From RGIG9041 sp045593905 (GTDB lineage Bacteria; Bacillota; Clostridia; Oscillospirales; QAKW01): 64,000 nt of DNA. Position numbers and translations under genes: made by a program. Under the pieces are notes generated by a model. It was not told the DNA's origin, did not search any database, and saw only the letters and a program-made list of their open reading frames with translations. Location: NCBI GenBank assembly GCA_045593905.1, contig JAZNXL010000069.1, positions 13,850 through 77,849 on the forward strand, read 5' to 3'. Positions 57,251 through 64,000 of the stretch are shown piece by piece (within the stretch, counting starts at the first letter, position 1; each line of letters starts with the position of its first letter).

Positions 57251-57964
57251 TCAAGAGTTTATAATAAGGTCGGCTGTGTAGTCGTCGGCGGCGTTCAAAA
57301 TTGCGCTTATAAGGTATGCGCGCGGGTTTTTGGCGGTTTTGCCTTTTAGCGCGTCGACCATGCGAATAAGCGCGTCAGCACTTAGCCCTACAAGCTTTGA
57401 ACGGATATACGCGGTATCAAACCGCACACCGTGAACGTAAACAAATGGTAAGTAGTAAAGCTCGGTTATTATACTGCGTAGCATATCGCCTGTGCCATCA
57501 GACCATATTTCAAGCTCACAGTTTTGTAAAATTTTAAAGAGCAGCTCGTCAGTCTTCGACTGACTTATATCAGTATTATTTATATCAGTATTAGTTGTAG
57601 GGAAATTTTCCGTATCCCTATCGGGAATTTTTCCGTGTATTACAGGGAAATTTTCCGTATTTGAAAACGGATTAATTATATAAATTATATTTGCTTTTAA
57701 AAAAGTATTTTTTTCATAAATCAATCCAACTTTCTTTAGTTGCTTAAAATATTTAGTTATACTTTTTAAATCGGCTTTTAATATTTTTGATGCTTCTTGC
57801 CTTGTAAAATAAATAAACACCCTGCCGTTATCGTCAATAAGATTGTTTTTTTGCGATAATGAATACCTATCAAGCAAAAAAGCATAAAGCACCTTCGCGC
57901 TTATGCTTAAATCTTTATACTTATCATCAAAAAACAAATCTTTGGGTAGTTTTAAAAAGTTCAT
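57251..57964 (-). CDS. RepA_N-type replication initiator
   Basis: Initiator protein of 237 residues of the RepA_N (plasmid repA of Gram-positives) family: N-terminal FLKLPKDLFFDDKYKDLSISAKVLYAFLLDRYSLSQKN with winged-helix continuation FTRQEASKILKADLKSITKYFKQLKKVGLI, an Asn/Thr-rich linker (about 110-140), and a DnaD-like C-terminal domain. Start at MNFLKL after AAAGGAGGG; the longer ORF lacks a site. The linker coding region holds three 16-base iterons and other repeats, matching the embedded origins of RepA_N plasmids. Points to an integrated plasmid or mobile element. Confidence 0.85.
   Translation of the reverse strand: MNFLKLPKDLFFDDKYKDLSISAKVLYAFLLDRYSLSQKNNLIDDNGRVFIYFTRQEASKILKADLKSITKYFKQLKKVGLIYEKNTFLKANIIYIINPFSNTENFPVIHGKIPDRDTENFPTTNTDINNTDISQSKTDELLFKILQNCELEIWSDGTGDMLRSIITELYYLPFVYVHGVRFDTAYIRSKLVGLSADALIRMVDALKGKTAKNPRAYLISAILNAADDYTADLIINS
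57548..57660. repeat. Iteron cluster inside the rep gene: candidate replication origin
   Basis: From left to right: perfect dyad GTCAGTC-TTC-GACTGAC (57548-57564); direct repeat TTATATCAGTATTA at 57565 and 57580; and GGGAAATTTTCCGTAT at 57600 and 57645 with a variant GGGAATTTTTCCGTGT at 57623. Spacings of 23 and 22 bases are about two helical turns and not a multiple of three, so the copies are not a by-product of protein repeats. Confidence 0.75.
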
Positions 57965-58056
57965 CGCACCCTCCTTTACATATAATTGTAAAGGCAACAA
58001 CCGAACATAACGAACAAAAGCACCAACCAAAAGGTCGGTTTTGTTTTGTATAAAAA

Positions 58057-58117
58057 TGCCGTTATCGGCAATAATATAAGCAAACACCATTCTAATTACA
58101 TTGACATCTTGCCGATA
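58057..58117. promoter_or_regulatory. Possible operator sites between rep and fic
   Basis: Dyad TGCCGTTATCGGCA (58057-58070) and an inverted partner TTGCCGATA (58109-58117) in the spacer of the fic promoter; left ATCGGCAA and right TTGCCGAT form an inverted pair 37 bases apart. A regulator, perhaps the HTH of the Fic protein or Rep itself, could bind both and control the divergent genes. Confidence 0.5.
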
Positions 58118-58129
58118 TTATGGTATACT
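58101..58129 (+). promoter_or_regulatory. Promoter of the fic-led operon
   Basis: TTGACA (58101-58106), 17-base spacer, TATACT (58124-58129). Confidence 0.75.
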
Positions 58130-58156
58130 AATAACAGTAAATTTGGAGGTGGGAAT

Positions 58157-59056
58157 ATGAAATATCTATCCGTTAAAGAGGTCGCTTTAATATGGAATAC
58201 ATCTCAGCGTAGTGTTCGTAATTATTGTGCTACAGGTCGTGTCCCCGGCGCTTTCCTTACAGGCAAAACTTGGAACATTCCCGAAAATGCCGAGAAGCCC
58301 GAAAGAAGCAATAAAAGCAAACCTGCTCCGCAGACATTGCTCGATGTTTTGAAAGAGGAAAAGCGCAGTCAGGTACACGGCGGAATTTATCATAAAATAC
58401 AGATTGAACTGACCTACAACTCCAATCACATCGAAGGCAGTCGCCTCACCCACGATCAGACACGCTATATCTTTGAAACCAATACCATTGGTTTGACCGA
58501 GGAAGGCGTTCGTGTTGACGATATTATCGAAACCGCTACCCACTTCCGTTGCATAGATGAAATTATTGAGAGTGCAAAATCACAGCTCAGCGAAAAGTTT
58601 ATAAAACACTTGCATTTTATCCTCAAAACCGGAACAAGCGATTCAAAAAAAGGTTGGTTTGCTGTCGGTGATTATAAAAAGTTGCCTAACGAGGTCGGCG
58701 GTATGGAAACAACTCTCCCCGAAGATGTATCGCGTAATATGAAAAAGCTCCTTGCCGATTATAACAGCAAAGAAAATGTAACTCTTGAAGATATAATTGA
58801 GTTCCACGTAAAGTTTGAGCGCATCCACCCGTTTCAAGACGGTAATGGTCGTGTCGGCAGACTCATTATGTTCAAGGAATGCTTAAAACACGGAATTGTT
58901 CCATTTATTATTGAAGATAAAATAAAAATGTTCTACTACCGCGGACTGAAAGAATGGAATCAAGAAAAAGGCTATCTCACCGACACCTGCCTTTCCGCAC
59001 AGGACACGTTTAAAAATTATTTAGATTATTTCCGTATAATCTACGACAAGAATTAA
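58157..59056 (+). CDS. Fic-domain AMP-transferase with N-terminal excisionase-type HTH
   Basis: Protein of 299 residues. Residues 1-45 form a MerR/excisionase-type helix-turn-helix (YLSVKEVALIWNTSQRSVRNYCATGRVPG). The Fic fold carries the full motif HPFQDGNGRVGR (224-235), so AMPylation activity is expected. The inhibitory helix motif SNHIEG (89-94) lies N-terminal of the core: a class II, self-inhibited Fic. Start at MKYLSVK after GGAGGTGGG. The HTH could make it autoregulatory. First gene of a fic - membrane protein - MmeI operon; Fic proteins of this type are frequent in defence islands and mobile elements. Confidence 0.92.
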   Translation: MKYLSVKEVALIWNTSQRSVRNYCATGRVPGAFLTGKTWNIPENAEKPERSNKSKPAPQTLLDVLKEEKRSQVHGGIYHKIQIELTYNSNHIEGSRLTHDQTRYIFETNTIGLTEEGVRVDDIIETATHFRCIDEIIESAKSQLSEKFIKHLHFILKTGTSDSKKGWFAVGDYKKLPNEVGGMETTLPEDVSRNMKKLLADYNSKENVTLEDIIEFHVKFERIHPFQDGNGRVGRLIMFKECLKHGIVPFIIEDKIKMFYYRGLKEWNQEKGYLTDTCLSAQDTFKNYLDYFRIIYDKN

Positions 59057-59079
59057 CTCAAATATAAGGATAGTTATCA

Positions 59080-59817
59080 ATGAAAAAATCATTAATTGCA
59101 ATTTTATCGTTATTTTTCTTGGCATTGCCTTTTATAGCATTAAGTACAGTTTATTTAATTTTTAAAATTAATATTTTTGACAATCCGGAGTTTTGGTATG
59201 GCTATATGGCATACTTTGGAACCGTTGCTTTAGCTGCTGTTGCCGTCTGGCAAAATAGAATTATTAAGGAAGAAAATGATAAGTCTCAAGAAAGGCTTGA
59301 AAGATTGACAATTCAAGCAAATGAATTGACTGTTATTAGCAAGATTATCGAGAATGAATCACAGAACCTTTTAAGACTTAAAATAGCATTTGATGAATTT
59401 TCATACGCATGTGATCCACAAGTATTATCAACGATATATGCCAATTCTACAACCGCTGCTGTACCGACTATAGCAATACAATCTGGAATGGCAACCGCAG
59501 AAAAGCGTATGGATGATAGTTTTTTTGCTTTATCTCGTGAATTAAGAATAGACCCCCAATTTATTATTAAAGATGAAAGCCCTTTTAAACTTGCTATTGC
59601 AAAATACTATTCTGCCGCAAAAAATTTGGTCGAAAAGGGAAGAACGAATCCGACACAAAGCTACAAAGAGGATATTGATATACTAACACAGGCGAGAAAT
59701 GACTTCGTTGCTGTTAGGGAAAAATATTTGATAGAAAAAGAAAATAAGCTCAATAGAGTCATCTATGGTAAAATGACTCTTGATGAAATTAAAAATTTAT
59801 ACAACCATAGTAATTGA
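59080..59817 (+). CDS. Unknown two-helix membrane protein with coiled coil
   Basis: Protein of 245 residues that I do not recognise. Helix 1 (about 4-29) and helix 2 (about 42-60, MAYFGTVALAAVAVWQN) are joined by a short outside loop; then a Glu/Lys-rich coiled coil (about 63-95, KEENDKSQERLERLTIQANELTVI) and a helical cytoplasmic C terminus. Site AAGGAT. It lies between fic and the restriction-modification gene with gaps of 23 and 17 bases, so it probably belongs to the same defence unit. Two N-terminal helices plus a helical cytoplasmic domain is a common form of phage-resistance effectors; that role is inference. Confidence 0.7.
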   Translation: MKKSLIAILSLFFLALPFIALSTVYLIFKINIFDNPEFWYGYMAYFGTVALAAVAVWQNRIIKEENDKSQERLERLTIQANELTVISKIIENESQNLLRLKIAFDEFSYACDPQVLSTIYANSTTAAVPTIAIQSGMATAEKRMDDSFFALSRELRIDPQFIIKDESPFKLAIAKYYSAAKNLVEKGRTNPTQSYKEDIDILTQARNDFVAVREKYLIEKENKLNRVIYGKMTLDEIKNLYNHSN

Positions 59818-59834
59818 AGTGTGAGGATTAAACT

Positions 59835-62621
59835 ATGAAAGATACTGAACGTCGTTCAGCGGCGAAAGCTTTTAGCGAATATTGGAAAGATAGAGGATAT
59901 GAAAAGGGCGAAAGCCAACCGTTTTGGCTCTCGCTTCTTCGTGATGTCTTGGGTGTAGAAGCACCTGAAAAATTTATCACATTTGAGGAACAGGTGCGCC
60001 TTGACCACACAAGCTTTATTGACGGTGTTATTCCGTCAACACATATACTTATTGAGCAGAAAGGTCGTAACAAAGACCTTCGCAAACCAATCAAACAATC
60101 AGACGGCACGTTACTTACACCGTTCCAACAGGCACAGCGTTATTCGGCAGTTCTTCCCTATTCACAGCGTCCTCGCTGGATAATTACTTGTAACTTTGAA
60201 GAATTCCTTGTTTATGATATGGAAAAGCCAAACGGCGAGCCTGAGCAGATTTTTGTAAAAGACTTGGCTCGTGAATATTACCGCCTTATGTTCATTGTAG
60301 ATACCGGCGATGATAATATCCGTCGCGAAATGGAGGTTTCAATTCAAGCAGGTAATTTGGTCGGCATACTGTATGATGAGATTTTAAAACAGTATCACAA
60401 CCCCGAAAACGAAGAATCTCTTAAAAGCCTTAACAAACTTATAGTTCGCCTTGTTTTCTGCCTTTATGCAGAAGATGCGGGCATATTCGGTGGACATTCC
60501 AAATTCCATAATTATATTAAGTCTTTCTCCGCACGTGATATGCGAAAGGCTCTTATTGAACTGTTCAAAATTCTTGACACAAAGCCCCAAGACCGCGACC
60601 CGTATGAAGATGAGCAGCTTGCTGCCTTTCCGTATGTAAACGGTGGCTTATTTGCAGATGAAAATATTGAAATTCCGCAAATGAACGACCAAATTCGTGA
60701 ACTGCTTCTACGTAATGCAAGCGAAGACTTTGACTGGAGTGCCATAAGCCCCACTATCTTTGGTGCGGTATTTGAAAGCACCCTAAACCCCGAAACTCGT
60801 CGTAGCGGTGGTATGCACTATACCTCTATTGAAAACATACATAAAGTTATTGACCCGTTGTTCCTTGACGAACTGCGCGATGAATTAGAAGAAATCAAAT
60901 CTATTAAGGTTGCCAAGACAAGAGAAACAAAAATCAACGACTTCCGCGAAAAACTCGGCTCCCTTACCTTTTTCGACCCCGCTTGTGGTTCGGGCAACTT
61001 TTTAACCGAAACCTATATTTCACTGCGCCGTTTAGAAAACGAAGCACTCGAAGAAATAACAAAAGGTCAAATTCTTTTTGATTTTGGCGATGTAATAAAG
61101 GTATCTATTAACCAGTTTTACGGAATCGAAATCAACGATTTTGCCGTAACTGTTGCTAAAACTGCGCTTTGGATAGCCGAGAGCCAAATGATGAAGGAAA
61201 CGGAAGATATTATACATCAAGATCTCGAATTTTTACCGCTCAAAACCAATGCGCATATTGTCGAAGGTAACGCCCTTCGCATTGATTGGGAAACTGTTGT
61301 ACCCAAGGACAAGCTCAATTGCATAATGGGCAACCCACCTTTTGTGGGTCAAGCTAAAAGAACAAAAGAACAATCTAAAGATATGTCTATGATTTTTGGT
61401 TCTGGAGCTTCTGAAACAAAATTGGATTATGTTATTTGTTGGTATAAGAAATCATTAGAGTTTATAAACAGTGTAACAAGCCGTAATATATTTGTAGCTT
61501 TTGTTTCAACCAATTCTATTTGCCAAGGTGAGACAGTTCCAACCTTTTGGCAAAATATGATTTCTAGCGGTGCAGAAATAATCTTTGCACACAGGTCTTT
61601 TAAATGGAGTAGCGAATCATCAAATTCAGCAGCAGTAGTATGTGTTATTGTGGGATTTACAAATAAAGGTTATACAAAAGAAAAATTCATATTTGACAAT
61701 TCTAAAGTAATTAAAGTATCGTATATTAATGCATATTTGCAAAATGCACCAGATGTGTGGATAACAAGTAGAAGTGCTGCATCCTTGCTAAAAGATTTCC
61801 CTAAAATGATAAAAGGTAGCGAACCAACTGATGGTGGTAATCTGTTCTTGAATGCGCATGAAAAAGAGAATTTAGAAAGCCAATATCCTGTACTGAAAAA
61901 ATATATTCGCCCATTCGTTGGCGGTGATGAATTCTTAAGTAATGCTCAAGGTCAGTATTCCAGATACTGTCTTTGGTTTCTGAACGGTTCACCTCATGAC
62001 TTTGCAAATATACAAGAAATAAAAGAACGACTTAAAAATGTTGCCGAAAAACGGCAACAAAGTTCAGCAGACAGAATACAAAAAAGAGCGATGTATCCAT
62101 ATTTATTCTGTCAGATTCGGCAGCCAGAAAAAAATTATTTGTTATTTCCTAGACACACTACAAGTAGCAGAAGATATATCCCTTTAGGGTTTATGGATAG
62201 CAATACTATAGTTGGTGATGCTTGTTACATAATTCCCGATGCCTCGTTATATCTATTTGGCATTATGATGTCGAATGTGCATATGTCATGGATGCGTGCT
62301 GTTTGCGGAAGATTAGGAAATGGTTATAGATACTCTCCCGCTATATACAACAACTTCCCTTGGCCAACCCCCACCGACGAGCAGAAAGCGGCTATTGAGA
62401 AAACGGCTCAAGCAATTCTTGATGCAAGAGCAAAGTATCCCGATTGTTCCCTTGCCGACCTCTATGACGAGGTTGCTATGCCGCCTGAACTGCGCAAAGC
62501 ACATCAAGAAAACGATAAAGCTGTAATGCGTGCCTATGGTTTTTGGGGCAAAATCAACACCGAGTCCGAATGCGTCGCCGAACTTATGAAAATGTATCAG
62601 GAACTTACAAAGTATAAATAA
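59835..62621 (+). CDS. MmeI-like type IIL/IIG restriction-modification enzyme
   Basis: Single polypeptide (928 residues) combining endonuclease, adenine methyltransferase and target recognition. N-terminal nuclease motif Asp63..Glu74-x-Lys76 (FIDGVIPSTHILIEQKG; spacing one residue longer than in MmeI), helical spacer (about 150-330), methyltransferase with motif I DPACGSGNF (381-389) and motif IV NPPF (500-503, N6-adenine type), a target-recognition region (about 600-850) and a C-terminal helical segment. Intact and full length. Last gene of the fic operon; GTGAGG site. More AT-rich in the recognition domain than the core, as expected for exchangeable specificity. Confidence 0.92.
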   Translation: MKDTERRSAAKAFSEYWKDRGYEKGESQPFWLSLLRDVLGVEAPEKFITFEEQVRLDHTSFIDGVIPSTHILIEQKGRNKDLRKPIKQSDGTLLTPFQQAQRYSAVLPYSQRPRWIITCNFEEFLVYDMEKPNGEPEQIFVKDLAREYYRLMFIVDTGDDNIRREMEVSIQAGNLVGILYDEILKQYHNPENEESLKSLNKLIVRLVFCLYAEDAGIFGGHSKFHNYIKSFSARDMRKALIELFKILDTKPQDRDPYEDEQLAAFPYVNGGLFADENIEIPQMNDQIRELLLRNASEDFDWSAISPTIFGAVFESTLNPETRRSGGMHYTSIENIHKVIDPLFLDELRDELEEIKSIKVAKTRETKINDFREKLGSLTFFDPACGSGNFLTETYISLRRLENEALEEITKGQILFDFGDVIKVSINQFYGIEINDFAVTVAKTALWIAESQMMKETEDIIHQDLEFLPLKTNAHIVEGNALRIDWETVVPKDKLNCIMGNPPFVGQAKRTKEQSKDMSMIFGSGASETKLDYVICWYKKSLEFINSVTSRNIFVAFVSTNSICQGETVPTFWQNMISSGAEIIFAHRSFKWSSESSNSAAVVCVIVGFTNKGYTKEKFIFDNSKVIKVSYINAYLQNAPDVWITSRSAASLLKDFPKMIKGSEPTDGGNLFLNAHEKENLESQYPVLKKYIRPFVGGDEFLSNAQGQYSRYCLWFLNGSPHDFANIQEIKERLKNVAEKRQQSSADRIQKRAMYPYLFCQIRQPEKNYLLFPRHTTSSRRYIPLGFMDSNTIVGDACYIIPDASLYLFGIMMSNVHMSWMRAVCGRLGNGYRYSPAIYNNFPWPTPTDEQKAAIEKTAQAILDARAKYPDCSLADLYDEVAMPPELRKAHQENDKAVMRAYGFWGKINTESECVAELMKMYQELTKYK

Positions 62622-62628
62622 TTTATAA

Positions 62629-62658
62629 TAAAAAAGCACCCGTTTGGGTGCTTTTTAT
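62629..62658. terminator. Bidirectional terminator after the MmeI-like gene
   Basis: GCACCC-GTTT-GGGTGC stem with A and T tracts; also overlaps the stop of the convergent minus-strand gene at 62655. Another member of the GCACCC terminator set. Confidence 0.82.
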
Positions 62659-63050
62659 TTGAATCGGGATATTAAAATTAAGATTACGGCTATTATGAAA
62701 ATAGCAATCAGCCATGCGCGGGCGGCGCGCTTTTTAGTGCGCCTGTTCGCTTTGCGATAGAGCGCAAGCGGGTCGGTTTTATTTAGCATTCGCTTATAAA
62801 AGCGTTTTACAAACAGCTCGTCTTCGGGCTTGCACATATTCTTTTCGGTGCAGTCGGGCTCGTGAACAATTTTATTGCGCAGATAGCGGCAATGCTTTAG
62901 CATTTTAAGGTCGGCATCCCAGCTGCTAACGTAGTACCCGCCGTTTGATATGCTTTGCATAGCATCAATATATGCCGATACGCGCCTGTCGTCGCCCATC
63001 ACCTCACCGCACAGCTTTTCAAGCCGCTTGTAACTATCAATAAACCCCAT
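62655..63050 (-). CDS. HEPN-like helical protein with C-terminal membrane anchor
   Basis: Protein of 131 residues; start at MGFIDSYKRLEKL after GGAGGGG. Helical N-terminal part ends in CRYLRNKIVHEPDC, an R-x4-H motif (RNKIVH) like the catalytic site of HEPN ribonucleases and their relatives. A very basic stretch (KANRRTKKRAAR) precedes one C-terminal helix (about 111-130), so it is tail-anchored. Function unknown; the HEPN link is by motif only, and its position beside the restriction-modification cassette invites a defence role. Confidence 0.6.
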   Translation of the reverse strand: MGFIDSYKRLEKLCGEVMGDDRRVSAYIDAMQSISNGGYYVSSWDADLKMLKHCRYLRNKIVHEPDCTEKNMCKPEDELFVKRFYKRMLNKTDPLALYRKANRRTKKRAARAWLIAIFIIAVILILISRFK

Positions 63051-63177
63051 TTGCCCCTCCACTTTTTTACTAAAAGCATTATACCACAAATAAAAAACAA
63101 ACGCAAAGCTCTTGCTTATCGGCTTCTACTGTTGTTACGGCCATACCATAACAAACATATCCGACAAACACATCAGA

Positions 63178-63212
63178 CAAAACGGCGGCAAGTAACCCTT
63201 GCCGCCATTCTA
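63178..63212 (-). terminator. Terminator behind the NifX-like gene
   Basis: GGCGGCAAG/CTTGCCGCC perfect stem (9 bp) followed by a TTTTGT run on the minus strand. The rest of 63051-63177 shows no other signal. Confidence 0.75.
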
Positions 63213-63213
63213 T

Positions 63214-63606
63214 TTAGTGACAGTTATGTCCGCAACCGTGGTCGCCGCAGGTGTGACCTTCGCCGTGGTGGTCGTGATGGTCGCATTTTACGTTTGGATT
63301 GAACCCAAGCCTACCGCCAAGCAATGCTTCGACTGCGGCATCGCAAGCTCCACTAACACCGCCGTAAAGTTTAATGCCGGCCTCAGCAAGCGCCATCTGT
63401 GCACCACCGCCGATGCCGCCGCAAATAAGAGCATCTACACCGAGTGACGAAAGTAGTCCTGCAAGCGCTCCGTGTCCGCTGCCGCTTGCATCAACCACTT
63501 CGCTGTTTATAATTTTTCCGTCCTCTACGGTATAAATTTTGAACTGTTCGGTATGACCGAAGTGCTGAAAGATTTGTTCGTTTTGATAAGTTACTGCAAT
63601 TTTCAT
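63214..63606 (-). CDS. NifX/NafY-fold iron-molybdenum-cofactor-type protein with metal-binding tail
   Basis: Small protein (130 residues) of the dinitrogenase FeMo-cofactor biosynthesis fold (PF02579): KIAVTYQNEQIFQHFGHTEQFKIY, LSSLGVDALICGGIGGGAQMALAEAGIKLYGG and GACDAAVEALL. The C terminus after residue 105 has eight His and four Cys, a metal-binding tail. No nif genes are here; in anaerobes such proteins are linked with iron-sulfur or other metal handling. Its start overlaps the MATE stop (ATGA). Confidence 0.9.
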   Translation of the reverse strand: MKIAVTYQNEQIFQHFGHTEQFKIYTVEDGKIINSEVVDASGSGHGALAGLLSSLGVDALICGGIGGGAQMALAEAGIKLYGGVSGACDAAVEALLGGRLGFNPNVKCDHHDHHGEGHTCGDHGCGHNCH

Positions 63607-64000
63607 TGTACTGTCTCCTTTGTATTTTCTATTGTTAAAGACTTTAGTGCCTTTTTAAATTGAATGGTAAAAAGGATAGCGGTAAAGGTTACGGCTATCA
63701 CGTCGGCAACAGGTTCTGCCGTATAAACGCCCAAAGTTTTGTCATGGGTCAGCCCGGGCATAATGTAGATAAGCGGCAAGAGTAATACGAACTTGCGAAC
63801 GATGGCAACGATAATGGAACAAGGTGCGTTGCCGATAGAAACAAAGGTCATCTGGCAAGCAATCTGAATACCGAAAATGCACATCACACCACAATAAATT
63901 CTAAGTGCTGTTGAGGTAAACTCAATGAGTGCTGAATCGGGTGTAAATATCCCTGCAAACATTTGCGGCAACAGCATAATAGCGCCCCAAATGACAAAGG
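63603..64000 (-). CDS. MATE-family efflux transporter, C-terminal part only
   Basis: Frame runs in from the right edge of the window. The visible 130 or so residues include the late helices of a MATE exporter: WGAIMLLPQMFAGIFTPD and LRIYCGVMCIFGIQIACQMTFVSIGNAPCSIIVAIVRKFVLLLPLIYIM. Such proteins export organic cations by Na+ or H+ antiport. The N-terminal two thirds and the start lie outside. Coupled to the NifX-like gene by a 4-base overlap. Confidence 0.88.
   Translation of the reverse strand, partial: FVIWGAIMLLPQMFAGIFTPDSALIEFTSTALRIYCGVMCIFGIQIACQMTFVSIGNAPCSIIVAIVRKFVLLLPLIYIMPGLTHDKTLGVYTAEPVADVIAVTFTAILFTIQFKKALKSLTIENTKETVQ

Noticed and set aside
1..64000. rRNA or tRNA genes
   Set aside because: No cloverleaf with a GTTCRA arm and no conserved rRNA segments were seen by eye; a tRNA scan would be needed for certainty.

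Overview
The window reads as a chromosomal segment of a low-to-moderate GC Firmicute (Bacillota, class Clostridia), most likely an anaerobic gut-type organism. The reasons are AGGAGG-type ribosome sites, consensus TTGACA/TATAAT promoters with 17-base spacers, the spoVB/murJ-like - mazG - hup - rqcP gene order, a flavin-based electron-bifurcating complex of the StnABC (Sporomusa-type Nfn) kind, a stand-alone AICAR transformylase paired with a PurO-type IMP cyclohydrolase, and an L19 leader. I cannot place the genus. No rRNA, tRNA or CRISPR array was seen.

Layout. 1-2.2 kb: end of a two-component sensor kinase and an HtrA protease. 2.2-7.3 kb: MFS permease, a DUF3810-like membrane protein that has lost its zinc motif, DegV, and class II aldolase. 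7.5-13.2 kb (minus strand): rplS with leader, then ddl-murI-DUF1934-argS and an AGCS symporter. 13.2-17.7 kb (plus): tadA, a possible small RNA, a four-helix-bundle gene set inside hairpin repeats, a zinc-ribbon protein, flippase, mazG, hup, rqcP. 17.9-26.1 kb (minus): NAGPA-type glycosidase, TagO/WecA-like transferase, trpS, HAD phosphatase, stnC-stnB-stnA. 26.4-33 kb (plus): gdhA, a 1.4-kb inserted block ending in a second copy of the gdhA 3' end, queuosine-precursor transporter, HAD phosphatase, tex. 33-42.5 kb: pyk, then argC-J-B-D-F (plus) converging on argG-argH (minus), which together make the full ornithine-to-arginine route. 42.6-55.3 kb: a ZTP-riboswitch-controlled purine operon purE-C-F-M-N-O-(AICAR transformylase)-D-L plus glyA. 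55.3-57.2 kb: ClC-type channel and an AAC(3)-fold acetyltransferase. 57.2-62.6 kb: an accessory cassette with a RepA_N-type replication initiator carrying iteron-like repeats inside its gene, an HTH-Fic protein, an unknown two-helix membrane protein and an MmeI-like restriction-modification enzyme. 62.6-64 kb: HEPN-like membrane-anchored protein, NifX/NafY-fold protein and a truncated MATE exporter.

How the genes work together. Gln- and folate-dependent purine synthesis is supported by glyA, which makes the one-carbon units used by purN and the AICAR transformylase. The Stn-like complex can make NADPH, and the divergent NADP-type glutamate dehydrogenase next door would use it to fix ammonia into glutamate, the precursor of the arginine cluster.

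The most unusual material is intergenic. One family is a ~140-bp element with GTAATAG-type inverted ends and two covarying hairpins: four full copies and one half copy. A second family is arrays of short hairpins bounded by AATGA/TCATT, which start at or next to stop codons. Other items worth attention are the gdhA 3'-end duplication with synonymous differences, the embedded replication origin of the 57-kb cassette, the PurF lacking its nucleophilic cysteine, and a candidate small RNA with a CCCCCTCCT anti-Shine-Dalgarno stretch.
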